From Gluconobacter albidus (lineage in GTDB: Bacteria > Pseudomonadota > Alphaproteobacteria > Acetobacterales > Acetobacteraceae): a stretch of DNA of 64,000 nt. The stretch is from NCBI RefSeq assembly GCF_002723915.1, contig NZ_BEWL01000001.1, positions 248,001 to 312,000 of the forward strand, read 5' to 3'. A model generated the notes under the pieces. It searched no databases. It had not been told where the DNA came from and worked only from the letters and a program-made list of their open reading frames with translations. This document shows, piece by piece, positions 47,993 through 56,624 of this stretch (its first letter is position 1; each line of letters starts with the position of its first letter). A program made the translations under genes and the position numbers.

Positions 47993-48676
47993 ATGGCCTG
48001 TGGTCGTGATACTCTGGCGAAACTGCTGGGCGGCGTCCGGAAATTCGAAACCGACGTTTATCCCGAGAGTGCGGAACTGTTCGAGAGCCTGGCCTCCAGC
48101 CAGTCTCCATCAACCCTGTTCATCACCTGCGCAGACAGCCGGATCAGCCCAAGTCTCATCACCCAGACAGAGCCGGGTGAGCTGTTCATCGTACGCAATG
48201 TCGGCAATATCGTGCCGGCTTATGGCGAGATGCTCGGCGGAGTGTCGTCCGCGATCGAATATGCGGTCGGTGCGCTCAAGGTGAAGAACGTCATTATCTG
48301 CGGGCATTCCAACTGTGGCGCCATGGGCGCCCTGATGGATCTGAATTCCCCAAAGCTGGACAATCTTCCGACGGTCAAGAGCTGGATGCGTCATGGCGAA
48401 GCGGCCCGTGCGGCCCTTGGGAATCTCAAGGCCGAAGATGCCGGTCCGGAAGATATCCGTTCTCTGGCCGAATACAACGTCATGCTCCAGCTTGTGCATC
48501 TTCGCACCCACCCTGCCGTCGTACGGGCACTGGCGCAGGGCGAACTGAAGCTTCAGGGCTGGTTCTACGATATTCCCAAGGGCGAGATCCTCATCATTGA
48601 TGAGAGCACCCGCAAGACACGCTCCGTCGAGAACGTGCTTGAGGAAATGTGCGCCACCGAAGGACAGGCGGCCTGA
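47993..48676 (+). CDS. Beta-class carbonic anhydrase
   Basis: Interconverts carbon dioxide and bicarbonate. The protein has 227 residues. Zinc ligands are Cys 46, His 105 and Cys 108 in TCADSR and CGHSNCGAMGA, with the Asp-Arg pair at 48 and 50. AAGGAG lies 6 bases before the ATG at 47993, so the upstream ATG at 47978 is not used. It is cytoplasmic. The final 28 bases overlap the start of the next gene. Confidence 0.95.
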   Translation: MACGRDTLAKLLGGVRKFETDVYPESAELFESLASSQSPSTLFITCADSRISPSLITQTEPGELFIVRNVGNIVPAYGEMLGGVSSAIEYAVGALKVKNVIICGHSNCGAMGALMDLNSPKLDNLPTVKSWMRHGEAARAALGNLKAEDAGPEDIRSLAEYNVMLQLVHLRTHPAVVRALAQGELKLQGWFYDIPKGEILIIDESTRKTRSVENVLEEMCATEGQAA

Positions 48677-49536
48677 AACAGGCCACTGCTTCCATGCTGG
48701 CCGGTCTCATCGGGATCGGCAGCATGGGAACGGCTTCAGCACATATTCTGAAACTCTCGACCTGGAACATGGATTGGCTGACCCTGCGCCCTTCGGGCGA
48801 TGAGGCGCTGCCCGATGATGTTCCAGGTGGAGAGCATCGCAATTTTTCAAAGCTCGCGGCCTATGCCAGGCATCTGGATTCAGATGTTGTGGCCTTTGAG
48901 GAAGTGGACGGTCCGATCGTCGCTTCCCGCGTTTTCAGCCCCAAAACATACCAGATCGTCATGACGCCTGATGCGGTGGTGCAGAGGGTGGGGGTCGCCG
49001 TACGGCGCGATCTGCGTGTAACAGTCAATGAAGAACTCTCTGCCCTCAATGTCGCGGCACCCAGCGCGCCCCATCAACTCCGCGGCGGGCTGGATGTCAC
49101 CATCAGCGACGCGCATGCTAGTTTGCGCCTGCTTGTCGTGCATCTCAAGACGGGATGCTGGGACCAGCCGCTGAACCAGCGTCAGCACTCTTGCCCTACC
49201 CTGTACCAGCAGGTTCGCGTTATGCAGGACTGGATGCTCGAACGACAGGACGAGGGCGAGGCCTATGCCGTTCTAGGAGATTTCAACCGGCGCCTGACGC
49301 TGCATGACCCCCTGATGCAGCAGATCGAGACTGAAACGCCCGTGACACTGACGACTGCGGGCAAGGCCAGTCCCTGCTGGGGCGGCGAATATTTCATCGA
49401 CCATATCCTGCTGGGCAATGCCGCACGCAACTGGCTCGTGCCGGACAGCCTGCGGGTCATGACTTACAGAAACGATACGATCCCCGCCGGACTTTCGGAT
49501 CACTGCCCGGTTTCGGTCCGGCTGGACATGCCCTGA
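48649..49536 (+). CDS. Secreted endonuclease/exonuclease/phosphatase-fold protein
   Basis: A 295-residue protein with a signal peptide (about 1-31, ending TASA). EEP motifs in order are ILKLSTWNMDWL, AFEEVDG, VVHLKTGCW, VLGDFNRR and LSDHCPVSVRL. These supply the Mg-binding and catalytic Asn, Glu, Asp and His residues. It may be a periplasmic nuclease or phosphodiesterase; the substrate is unknown. The start is GTG (48649), with GAGGA just upstream, inside the end of the carbonic anhydrase gene. Only this start gives a basic signal-peptide N-region. Confidence 0.85.
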   Translation: MRHRRTGGLKQATASMLAGLIGIGSMGTASAHILKLSTWNMDWLTLRPSGDEALPDDVPGGEHRNFSKLAAYARHLDSDVVAFEEVDGPIVASRVFSPKTYQIVMTPDAVVQRVGVAVRRDLRVTVNEELSALNVAAPSAPHQLRGGLDVTISDAHASLRLLVVHLKTGCWDQPLNQRQHSCPTLYQQVRVMQDWMLERQDEGEAYAVLGDFNRRLTLHDPLMQQIETETPVTLTTAGKASPCWGGEYFIDHILLGNAARNWLVPDSLRVMTYRNDTIPAGLSDHCPVSVRLDMP

Positions 49537-49566
49537 GAGGCGTTGCGGGCCCGGAGGTTCCGGTCC

Positions 49567-50304
49567 ATGAAAGAGCCCTTTCCGCCGTCCTGTCCGGAGC
49601 GACCGATGCCTGATTTCCGATCCGCATGGCCCGTGACCCCTTTAGCCCCTCAGGTCATGGTCCGGGTTGAGCGGGGAATGCCGGACCTGTCTCCGGAGAT
49701 CGAAAGCCGTGTGGCATCGCACTGGAACACAGCGCTGGCAAAACATCCCACACTCTATAACGGGCGCGTTTTCTGTGCCGACGTGATCGGAGCAGAGATC
49801 ATCAGCGGGCACTGGTCGGAATACCGGCGGGTTCTGGCCCAGATGCGGGACCCTAATATTTATGGACCCGAAGTTCTGCGTCCACTGGCGGTTGTAGGAC
49901 TGCTGCGAACAACGGACGGGATCGTGATCGGGCAGCGGTCGGAGAACTCCATCTATCTGCCTGGATACTGGCAGGGCGCGCCAGCGGGGAATGTGGAAAG
50001 CCGCGAAGGTGAAACCCGGATTGATCTGGCCGCACAATTGGCGGCGGAATGTCTTGAAGAACTGGGGCTGACAGATGTGGCATGTCAGGTCGGAGCGTGT
50101 CTTCTGGCCTGCGAACATCCGCAGACGCATATCGTGGATGTCGGGATGAACATCACCACCTCGCTGGATTTCGAAACGCTGAAAGAGCGTTGCAGCCGTC
50201 TGGGCAATGCGGAATATCAAACATTGATGCTGATCCGGCCTGAGATGACACTACCCACGCCTCTCGTCCCAACTCTCTCCGCCATGCTGGAGCAAAACCG
50301 ATGA
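49567..50304 (+). CDS. Nudix-like hydrolase domain protein
   Basis: A 245-residue cytoplasmic protein. The C-terminal half (about 110-230) resembles a Nudix domain with GYWQGAPAGNVESREGETR followed by LAAECLEELGL; in the helix the usual Arg of REUXEEXG is Ala, so activity is uncertain. The N-terminal half (about 25-105) is an unknown alpha/beta region. GGAGG lies 9 bases before the ATG at 49567; an ATG at 49606 is possible. The ATGA overlap with the methylthioribose kinase gene suggests a linked role, but I do not know the substrate. Confidence 0.75.
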   Translation: MKEPFPPSCPERPMPDFRSAWPVTPLAPQVMVRVERGMPDLSPEIESRVASHWNTALAKHPTLYNGRVFCADVIGAEIISGHWSEYRRVLAQMRDPNIYGPEVLRPLAVVGLLRTTDGIVIGQRSENSIYLPGYWQGAPAGNVESREGETRIDLAAQLAAECLEELGLTDVACQVGACLLACEHPQTHIVDVGMNITTSLDFETLKERCSRLGNAEYQTLMLIRPEMTLPTPLVPTLSAMLEQNR

Positions 50305-51488
50305 CCTATCATATTCTGGACGCTGCGGGGCTGCGGGAATGGCTTGCACAGCAGCCGGATCTACCAGAGCGGCTTGGAGGTGAGGCTGCGGACTGGACCA
50401 TCCGGGAGGTCAGCGACGGCAACCTCAACACGGTATTTCTGGTCACGGGTCCGACGGGGGCACTGTGCTGCAAACAGGCGCTGCCTCATGTCCGCGTGGC
50501 ACCGGATTGGCCCATGCCGCTGGAGCGGGCTCTGTATGAATCGCGCTATATGCAGACTGTGGCGCCTGCGGTTCCGGGGCTGCTGCCGGAATTGTTCGCC
50601 TATGATGCCGATCTGTTTCTGATCGTCATGGAATGCCTGACGGCCCATGAAGTCCTGCGATCGGCATTGATCGCGGATCGGGCCGTGCCGGGATTTTCTG
50701 CCGTCATCGGGACGTATGTCGCCAAAACGGTGCAGGCGACGGGATGGGTGAACCAGCCATTCGAAACGGGCGCGCGCCTGCTGGAGCAGTTCTCCGGCAA
50801 TACCGCCCTCACCCGCATTACGGTCGATCTGATTCTGACGGACCCGTATCGCGTCTGCGGCCGCAATCCGGCGCCGGAAGCCGGTCTGTGTGAGGATGTG
50901 AAAGCGCTTCAGAACGACCAGACGCTGCATCTTGCTGTCGGCCGACTTCAGGAGCGCTTCCTGACGGCAAGACAGGCGCTCCTTCACGGCGACCTGCATA
51001 CCGGTTCCATCATGCTGGACGGTTCGGATGTGCGCGTTATTGATGGCGAATTCGCGACGATGGGGCCGGTCGGATTCGATTGCGGGCTTTATCTGGGCAA
51101 TCTGGCGCTGCATCTCTGCGCGGCCCCCCACAAGGCTGCGATGCTCAGAGACGAAATGCAGGCCTTCTGGCAGAGCTTCTCAAAAGAACTGCGCTCCAGC
51201 CTCTCGAAGGAAGGTGGCGATCTGTGGGCGCTTTCCGGCCCTGCGGCCCGTCAGGACCTGATCGAGACGTTCCTGAACGGCATCCTGCGCGATACGGCAG
51301 GGTTCTGCGGGCTCGAGATGATCCGGCGCACAGTTGGCTTTGCACAGGTCGCCGATTATGGATTGTGCAACACGGATGCAGCGCGCCTGCTCGCACGCCA
51401 GAAGGCGCTCCAGATCGGACGGACGCTGGTTGTGCAGGGGACGCCGCTGCGATCTTTTGCCGACATCCTGTCCCTGATGGGACTGTAA
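50301..51488 (+). CDS. mtnK: S-methyl-5-thioribose kinase
   Basis: Phosphorylates methylthioribose in methionine salvage. The protein has 395 residues of the APH/choline-kinase fold. VSDGNLNTVFLV is the nucleotide loop, LLHGDLHTGSIML is the catalytic loop (Asp), and VIDGEFATMGPVGFDCG is the magnesium loop. In B. subtilis MtnK the last motif is VIDPEF-like, so this member reads DGEF. No mtnA, mtnB or mtnD is in the window, so the rest of the pathway must lie elsewhere or be absent. A strong terminator follows the stop. Confidence 0.88.
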   Translation: MTYHILDAAGLREWLAQQPDLPERLGGEAADWTIREVSDGNLNTVFLVTGPTGALCCKQALPHVRVAPDWPMPLERALYESRYMQTVAPAVPGLLPELFAYDADLFLIVMECLTAHEVLRSALIADRAVPGFSAVIGTYVAKTVQATGWVNQPFETGARLLEQFSGNTALTRITVDLILTDPYRVCGRNPAPEAGLCEDVKALQNDQTLHLAVGRLQERFLTARQALLHGDLHTGSIMLDGSDVRVIDGEFATMGPVGFDCGLYLGNLALHLCAAPHKAAMLRDEMQAFWQSFSKELRSSLSKEGGDLWALSGPAARQDLIETFLNGILRDTAGFCGLEMIRRTVGFAQVADYGLCNTDAARLLARQKALQIGRTLVVQGTPLRSFADILSLMGL

Positions 51489-51490
51489 GA

Positions 51491-51522
51491 AAAACCCCCG
51501 CTCCTTACAGAGCGGGGGTTTT
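51491..51522. terminator. Bidirectional intrinsic terminator mtnK / prfC
   Basis: AAAACCCCCGCTC (51491-51503) pairs perfectly with GAGCGGGGGTTTT (51510-51522) around CTTACA. It lies between convergent genes and ends 4 bases before the prfC stop. Confidence 0.92.
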
Positions 51523-51526
51523 CCTC

Positions 51527-53074
51527 TCAGGTGGCTGACATGCCGATCTGCTTGATGTCGTGAAACGCCAGATCGGGGTTCATCTCGATAGTCCGGCGCA
51601 TCATGAAGGAGGATGTTGCGAGGAAAACCGGATCTCCATCCAGATCATCGGCCATGGCGGAGCGGTTCATGTCCTGGAACATCTCGATCTTGGCGCGGTC
51701 TCCGGTCACCCAGCGGGCCAGCGAGTAGGGAGTGCTCTCGAAACCGATGGTCACACCATACTCGCCCAGAAGACGGGACTGGAGCACGTCAAGCTGAAGC
51801 GTTCCGACCACACCCACGATCGGCGAAAGGCCGTCCTGCGGGCGGAAGAGCTGAACCACGCCTTCCTCGGCCAACTCCACGAGAGCCTGACGAAGCTTCT
51901 TGGCCTTCATCGCGTCATCGAGACGGACACGGCGCAGAATTTCGGGCGCGAAGTGCGGCACGCCCGTAAAACGCAGATCTTCGCTCTCGCTCAGCGTATC
52001 GCCGATCCGCAATGTGCCGTGGTTCGGAATACCCACGACGTCACCGCCAAAGGCTTCTTCCGCCAGTTGCCTGTCACGGGCGAAGAAGAACTGCGGCGTA
52101 TGCAGGGCAAACTGCTTGCCGGTCCGGACATGCCTGAGGCGCATCCCGCGGGTCAGACGACCGGAACACACACGGGCGAAGGCCATACGGTCTCGATGGT
52201 TCGGGTCCATGTTGGCCTGAATCTTGAAGATCAGCGCCGTAACCTGATCTTCGGAGGCCTTGACCTCGCGCGTTTCGGTCTGCTGCGCACGGGGTGCGGG
52301 ACCGTAGGCCACGAGCGCGTCCAGCAGATCCGTGACGCCGATTTCCTTCATGGCAGAACCGAAGAAGACCGGGGACAGATGGCCGGCGTCGAAGGATTCC
52401 CGGTCGAACTCAGGCAATGCGGCTTCGGCCAGTTCGACTTCCTCGCGCATCTGGACAATGCGGGGATCATCCTCGCCGACGGGTTCTTTTGTGTGCACTT
52501 CCTGCGTCCGCAGGTCATACGTGCCGATGAACTTGGCCGCGCGTCCGATCGGCCATGTCGCCGGGGACGTGTCCAGCGCGAGCGTGTTGGCAATTTCGTC
52601 GAGCAGCGCAAAACAGTCCTGCGCTTCACGGTCCATCTTGTTGATGAAGGTGACGATGGGAATGTCGCGCAGACGGCAGATTTCGAACAGTTTGCGTGTC
52701 CGCTCTTCGATACCCTTCGCAGCGTCGATGACCATGACCGCACAATCCACGGCCGTCAGGGTACGGTAGGTGTCTTCGGAGAAGTCTTCATGGCCCGGCG
52801 TGTCGAGCAGGTTGAAGACGCAGTCGCCATATTCGAAGGTCATGACGGAGGTCACGACGGAAATGCCACGGTCGCGTTCAATGCCCATCCAGTCGGACTT
52901 GGTACGGCGACGTTCGCCCTTGGCCCGGACATTGCCCGCCATCTGGATCGCACCACCCGCCCGCAGGATGCGTTCGGTCAGGGTCGTCTTACCGGCATCC
53001 GGATGGGAGATGATGGCAAAGGTGCGCCGACGTGCGATCTCGCGGTTAATTTCTGCGCTCAATGCCTCTGACAT
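51527..53074 (-). CDS. prfC: Peptide chain release factor 3
   Basis: A GTPase that removes RF1/RF2 from ribosomes after termination. The protein has 515 residues. G1 is SHPDAGKTT (about 23-31), switch-like RDRGISVVTSVM, G3 DTPGHEDF and G4 INKMD are intact, followed by domains II and III. GGAGG precedes the ATG at 53074. A 503-residue open frame on the opposite strand is a shadow. Confidence 0.96.
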   Translation of the reverse strand: MSEALSAEINREIARRRTFAIISHPDAGKTTLTERILRAGGAIQMAGNVRAKGERRRTKSDWMGIERDRGISVVTSVMTFEYGDCVFNLLDTPGHEDFSEDTYRTLTAVDCAVMVIDAAKGIEERTRKLFEICRLRDIPIVTFINKMDREAQDCFALLDEIANTLALDTSPATWPIGRAAKFIGTYDLRTQEVHTKEPVGEDDPRIVQMREEVELAEAALPEFDRESFDAGHLSPVFFGSAMKEIGVTDLLDALVAYGPAPRAQQTETREVKASEDQVTALIFKIQANMDPNHRDRMAFARVCSGRLTRGMRLRHVRTGKQFALHTPQFFFARDRQLAEEAFGGDVVGIPNHGTLRIGDTLSESEDLRFTGVPHFAPEILRRVRLDDAMKAKKLRQALVELAEEGVVQLFRPQDGLSPIVGVVGTLQLDVLQSRLLGEYGVTIGFESTPYSLARWVTGDRAKIEMFQDMNRSAMADDLDGDPVFLATSSFMMRRTIEMNPDLAFHDIKQIGMSAT

Positions 53075-53288
53075 GATGCCTCCGGTAAAAAGAAAGACCC
53101 GGGACTGGAACCTTCATGGTGCCCAGACAGAGTGCCCAGGCAGGCAGATCACCGGGCAGCAGAAGCAGAGGACAACCCTGATCGAAGCCTATTCCATCGG
53201 GAGGCGGCAATGTGCAGAAGGACCCCTGCCCCGTCAAGAGACCGGAGGGCTACTCTTCCGGGAAATGCCGGTTTGGCGGCACCTCTTC

Positions 53289-53693
53289 CTAGTCCACGGT
53301 GTTCCCATGGGGTGCGATCCCGCTTCCCATCGGGCCGGATGTTGCATAGGCCTCGCCGAATTTCCCGATGGCGCTCCCTGAAACAGGGTCATGTAGACTG
53401 CCAGAATTAGAGATATCTCCCTTCCCGCCGGGCAGAACGCTGCGCAGGAACTGCCAGGCTTTTCCTGCACGCGTGAGACGGAGTGGGGGCGGCGCCATGG
53501 CCCGTGCCTGCGGGGCGTCCACATAATGCCCGGAACCTTCAGAGGTTTGCGCAGACGTCACGGTGTAATTCCGTGGAAGGTCGACCGGGACGTGCACTGG
53601 CGGGACAAAAGTATTGATCCCTCGGGAAAGGGCAGGCGCACTGAGCAGTGCCGGAAGCATCAGGCATAATCCCGCAGCGGTAAGAGCGCGCAT
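53289..53693 (-). CDS. Small secreted protein of unknown function
   Basis: A 134-residue protein with a clear signal peptide (MRALTAAGLCLMLPALLSAP, cleavage near ALS). The mature part is rich in Gly, Ser and Pro without cysteines or recognisable domains. AAGGA lies 8 bases before the ATG at 53693, preferred over the ATG at 53717. It lies downstream of rpsD, beyond a strong terminator, and 214 bases from prfC. No family recognised. Confidence 0.65.
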   Translation of the reverse strand: MRALTAAGLCLMLPALLSAPALSRGINTFVPPVHVPVDLPRNYTVTSAQTSEGSGHYVDAPQARAMAPPPLRLTRAGKAWQFLRSVLPGGKGDISNSGSLHDPVSGSAIGKFGEAYATSGPMGSGIAPHGNTVD

Positions 53694-53781
53694 CCCCGGA
53701 TCCTTTGCAAACGTCATGCAACAGTAATGACCAGTAGACTATCCGTGCAACAGGATACGGCAGCCTGCGGCCCTGGCACAA

Positions 53782-53815
53782 AAAAAGCCGGATGGGAGAA
53801 CCCATCCGGCTTTTT
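53782..53815 (-). terminator. Intrinsic terminator downstream of rpsD
   Basis: AAAAAGCCGGATGGG and CCCATCCGGCTTTTT pair over 15 bp around the tetraloop AGAA. On the minus strand the hairpin is followed by a run of seven T. It ends 41 bases from the rpsD stop. Confidence 0.93.
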
Positions 53816-53856
53816 CCGGTCGCATTCCGATCCGGGCAATAAAGCCCGGCTCAGGA

Positions 53857-54474
53857 TCAGCGGGAGTAGAACTCGACGACCAGGTTTGGTTCCATCTGCA
53901 CCGGGTACGGCACGTCCGAAAGAACGGGAACACGCAGGAACGTGCCCTTCATCTGGCGGTGATCGACTTCAACGTATTCCGGCGTGTCGCGCTCACCCGT
54001 CTGAACAGCGTCGAGCACAATGGCGAGCTGCTTGGAGGTGGAGCGGACTTCGATGACGTCGCCTTCCTTCACCAGGTAGGACGGGATGTTCACCTTCTTG
54101 CCGTTGACCGTGACATGGCCGTGGCTGATGAACTGACGCGATGCGAACGGCGTGATCGCGAACTTCAGACGGTACACAACGGCGTCCAGACGACGCTCGA
54201 GCAGACCGATCAGGTTCTCGGACGTATCGCCCTTGCGACGAACGGCTTCGTCATAATACTTGCGGAACTGCTTCTCGCTGATGTTGCCGTAGTAGCCCTT
54301 GAGCTTCTGCTTGGCCATCAGCTGGATGGAGAAGTCGGACGGCTTCTGCTTGCGGCGCTGACCGTGCTGGCCGGGGCCGTATTCGCGACGGTTGACCGGG
54401 GACTTGGCACGGCCCCACAGGTTGACGCCGAGGCGACGGTTGATCTTGTACTTGCTCTCAAGACGCTTTGACAT
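53857..54474 (-). CDS. rpsD: 30S ribosomal protein S4
   Basis: A primary 16S rRNA-binding protein of 205 residues. [32 protein letters not shown] and the S4 RNA-binding domain [27 protein letters not shown] are present. The zinc-binding Cys residues of some S4 forms are absent. AGGGG lies about 8 bases before the ATG at 54474; the long open frame upstream is not conserved. It is monocistronic here, with a 365-base leader region upstream and a strong terminator below. Confidence 0.97.
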   Translation of the reverse strand: MSKRLESKYKINRRLGVNLWGRAKSPVNRREYGPGQHGQRRKQKPSDFSIQLMAKQKLKGYYGNISEKQFRKYYDEAVRRKGDTSENLIGLLERRLDAVVYRLKFAITPFASRQFISHGHVTVNGKKVNIPSYLVKEGDVIEVRSTSKQLAIVLDAVQTGERDTPEYVEVDHRQMKGTFLRVPVLSDVPYPVQMEPNLVVEFYSR

Positions 54475-54839
54475 GGGTTGACCCCTGTACTCATCAGAAC
54501 CGCCCCATGCTGCATGGCGGTCCGTTTTGTTGTGCCGGTAGGCCCTCTCCCGGATTGGAAAGGGCGGGCGCGCACCCAGATGCCGGACCGGCGGGATTGC
54601 AGACTCCCGCGCTGTTGGACCGGCCGGTACGTCCACGTTTCCGGCTGTGCCGTCGCGCCTACAGGAGTCCCCGGACGGGGTCAATCAAAACCTGCTTGCA
54701 AGCCATGTCATTTTCTTGCAGTGGGGGCGCGGAAAGTACGCAACCACATCAACTCCGGCTGCGCTAACTGTCCGGAACTCCCCTTCGCTTTTTCCCGAGC
54801 ACTCCTGAAGGGGAGCAACACGTTTTTTCGAGTTTCCGC
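54475..54839. other. Gap of 365 bases between rpsD and the Kbp gene
   Basis: It holds the divergent upstream regions of rpsD (minus) and the Kbp gene (plus). I see no convincing reading frame. It contains a small hairpin (GCCCT/AGGGC around 54542-54569) and a stronger inverted repeat at 54778-54815 followed by six T. An rpsD leader able to bind S4 or a short RNA is possible, not demonstrated. Confidence 0.5.
54778..54815 (+). repeat. Inverted repeat with T-run upstream of the Kbp gene
   Basis: CTCCCCTTC (54778-54786) pairs with GAAGGGGAG (54807-54815), and CGTTTTTTCG follows 6 bases on. It looks like an intrinsic terminator in the plus direction, but no plus-strand gene precedes it, so it may end a short RNA or attenuate the next gene. 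The loop is 20 bases, which weakens the case. Confidence 0.5.
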
Positions 54840-55310
54840 ATGAAAACCTACCGCTTCAATCCCAAAGCCGGCCGTATCGGCGAAGGTTCCCTCGAAGGAC
54901 TGGTGCAGTCCCTTGATGCGCCTCTGCCCCCCAAGCCCGGGGAGAGCGTCATCAAGCGTGCCTTCAAAAGATTCGGCCTCGCCCAGATGCACATGTCCCA
55001 TCTGGTGATCGACGACCGCACGATCTATCTGCGCGGCAAGGCGGACAACGCCAAGGACCGCGACCAGATGATCCTTGCGGCAGGCAATGTCGCGGGCGTC
55101 TCGGCGGTTGAAGCCGAAATCGCCGTTCCGGCCGGAACGCCGGAGCCAGAGTTTCTGGAAATCAAGACGAGCAAAACGCTGGACGAAGTGGCTGACAAGC
55201 TGCCGCAGGACATCACCGGCGATGAGCTGCTTGACGCAAATCAACCGCTTGTCACAGCCAAGGATGACATTTATCCGGGTCAGACCATCCGACTGCCGAC
55301 CGAGAACTGA
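54840..55310 (+). CDS. kbp: Kbp (YgaU)-like BON and LysM protein
   Basis: A 156-residue protein. The BON domain (about 35-100, HLVIDDRTIYLRGKAD, AAGNVAGVSAVEAEI) is followed by a LysM-like domain (about 107-155, FLEIKTSKTLDEVADKL and IYPGQTIRLP), as in E. coli Kbp, which binds potassium. There is no signal peptide, in line with a cytoplasmic site. The LysM part is divergent. It starts at the ATG at 54840 after a T-rich stretch and has a hairpin just after the stop. Confidence 0.85.
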   Translation: MKTYRFNPKAGRIGEGSLEGLVQSLDAPLPPKPGESVIKRAFKRFGLAQMHMSHLVIDDRTIYLRGKADNAKDRDQMILAAGNVAGVSAVEAEIAVPAGTPEPEFLEIKTSKTLDEVADKLPQDITGDELLDANQPLVTAKDDIYPGQTIRLPTEN

Positions 55311-55317
55311 TCTGTTC

Positions 55318-55349
55318 GTCGCGGCTCCTCCGAGATGGGGAGCCGCGAC
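55318..55349 (+). terminator. 11-bp hairpin after the Kbp gene
   Basis: GTCGCGGCTCC (55318-55328) pairs with GGAGCCGCGAC (55339-55349). No T-run follows. A factor-dependent terminator or 3'-end protector is likely. Confidence 0.6.
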
Positions 55350-55409
55350 AGCGTTTCACGATCCGGTACTGGCAGGACGGTCCTGACCTCCATTCCCGGA
55401 ATTCCCCTT

Positions 55410-56624
55410 ATGGACTCCATCGAACCTCTCGACGTCGAACGGGTGCGCCCACCCCACGGTGTCGGACCGGCCATGCTGTCCCTCATGCTGGCAACATTCA
55501 CCATCGGCACCGGCGAATTCGCCATGATGGGTCTGCTGCCGGAATTCTCGCACTCCCTGAACATCACCATTTCGCAGGCAAGCTGGGCTATTTCGGCCTA
55601 TGCCATGGGCGTCGTCATCGGTGCCCCGCTGATTGCGATCCTGGGTGCGCGCCTGCCACGCCGCACGCTCCTGCTCTGCCTGTTATGCCTGTTCATTGCG
55701 GGCAATATAGGCAGCATCCTGATGCCCAGCTTCGCGGGCATCGAACTCATGCGCTTCATCACGGGCCTGCCTCACGGGGCTTTCTTTGGCGTTTCGGCTC
55801 TGATCGGCGCCTCGATGGTCGAGCGTGCCCGACGCGGACGGGCGGTCGGACGGGTGCTGTCGGGCATCATGATTTCGACTGTTATCGGGTCGCCCCTCTC
55901 GACCTATGCCGCCAATCACGTGGGATGGCGCGTGGCCTACGGCACGATCGCGGCTCTGGGCGCCGTATGCTTTGTGGGGATCTGGTTCTTCGCACCGCGT
56001 GACAGGCCGCATCCGGGCGCAACCGCACTGACCGAACTCGGTGCGTTCAAACGCCCGCAGGTTCTGCTGACGCTGCTGACCAGCGCGGTCGGGTTTGGCG
56101 GGCTTTTCGGGATCTACACGTTCCTGACGACCGGCCTGACGGAGGTCACACAGCTTCCGGGCTGGCTGGTGGCCGTCTATCAGGTCGTGTGGGGACTGGG
56201 CATGGTGGCGGGCAATGCGTTTGGCGGAGCCATGGTTGACCGCAGCATCGACCGGACGGTGATCGTCTCCCTGACGGGAAGCATTGTCTTCATGTTGGGG
56301 TTCTGGCTGCTGCTGCCCTCGCCCTACGCCATGCTGCCGGTCACTTTTCTGGTTCCGGCCGGGATCATCATGCTCTCCCCTGCCCTCCAGACCCGCCTGA
56401 TGGAAGTCGCCGGGGATGCACAGACCCTCGCCGCCTCGCTCAACCATTCGGCGTTCAATCTCGCCAATGCCTTCGGAGCATGGCTGGGGGCGGTGCTGGT
56501 CAGTTCAGGGCTCGGCCTGGGATCCGTTGGCTGGGGCGGGGCGCTGTTCTCGGCACTGGGACTGGTGATCTACGGGCTCACGATGTGGCAGGCACGGGCT
56601 TGCGCATCACGCGAAGCAGCCTGA
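55410..56624 (+). CDS. MFS transporter (DHA1, AraJ-like)
   Basis: A 404-residue inner-membrane protein with 12 predicted segments. TIGTGEFAMMGLLPEF near the N-terminus and RFITGLPHGAFFGVSALI match drug- and sugar-efflux permeases such as AraJ and YdhP. It probably exports small molecules with proton exchange. The ATG at 55410 is chosen because earlier codons lack a hydrophobic or conserved start. Its last 47 bases overlap, tail to tail, the end of the convergent MATE gene. Confidence 0.88.
   Translation: MDSIEPLDVERVRPPHGVGPAMLSLMLATFTIGTGEFAMMGLLPEFSHSLNITISQASWAISAYAMGVVIGAPLIAILGARLPRRTLLLCLLCLFIAGNIGSILMPSFAGIELMRFITGLPHGAFFGVSALIGASMVERARRGRAVGRVLSGIMISTVIGSPLSTYAANHVGWRVAYGTIAALGAVCFVGIWFFAPRDRPHPGATALTELGAFKRPQVLLTLLTSAVGFGGLFGIYTFLTTGLTEVTQLPGWLVAVYQVVWGLGMVAGNAFGGAMVDRSIDRTVIVSLTGSIVFMLGFWLLLPSPYAMLPVTFLVPAGIIMLSPALQTRLMEVAGDAQTLAASLNHSAFNLANAFGAWLGAVLVSSGLGLGSVGWGGALFSALGLVIYGLTMWQARACASREAA

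Noticed and set aside
51560..53071. 503-residue plus-strand frame over prfC
   Set aside because: Antisense to prfC; it encodes no recognisable family.
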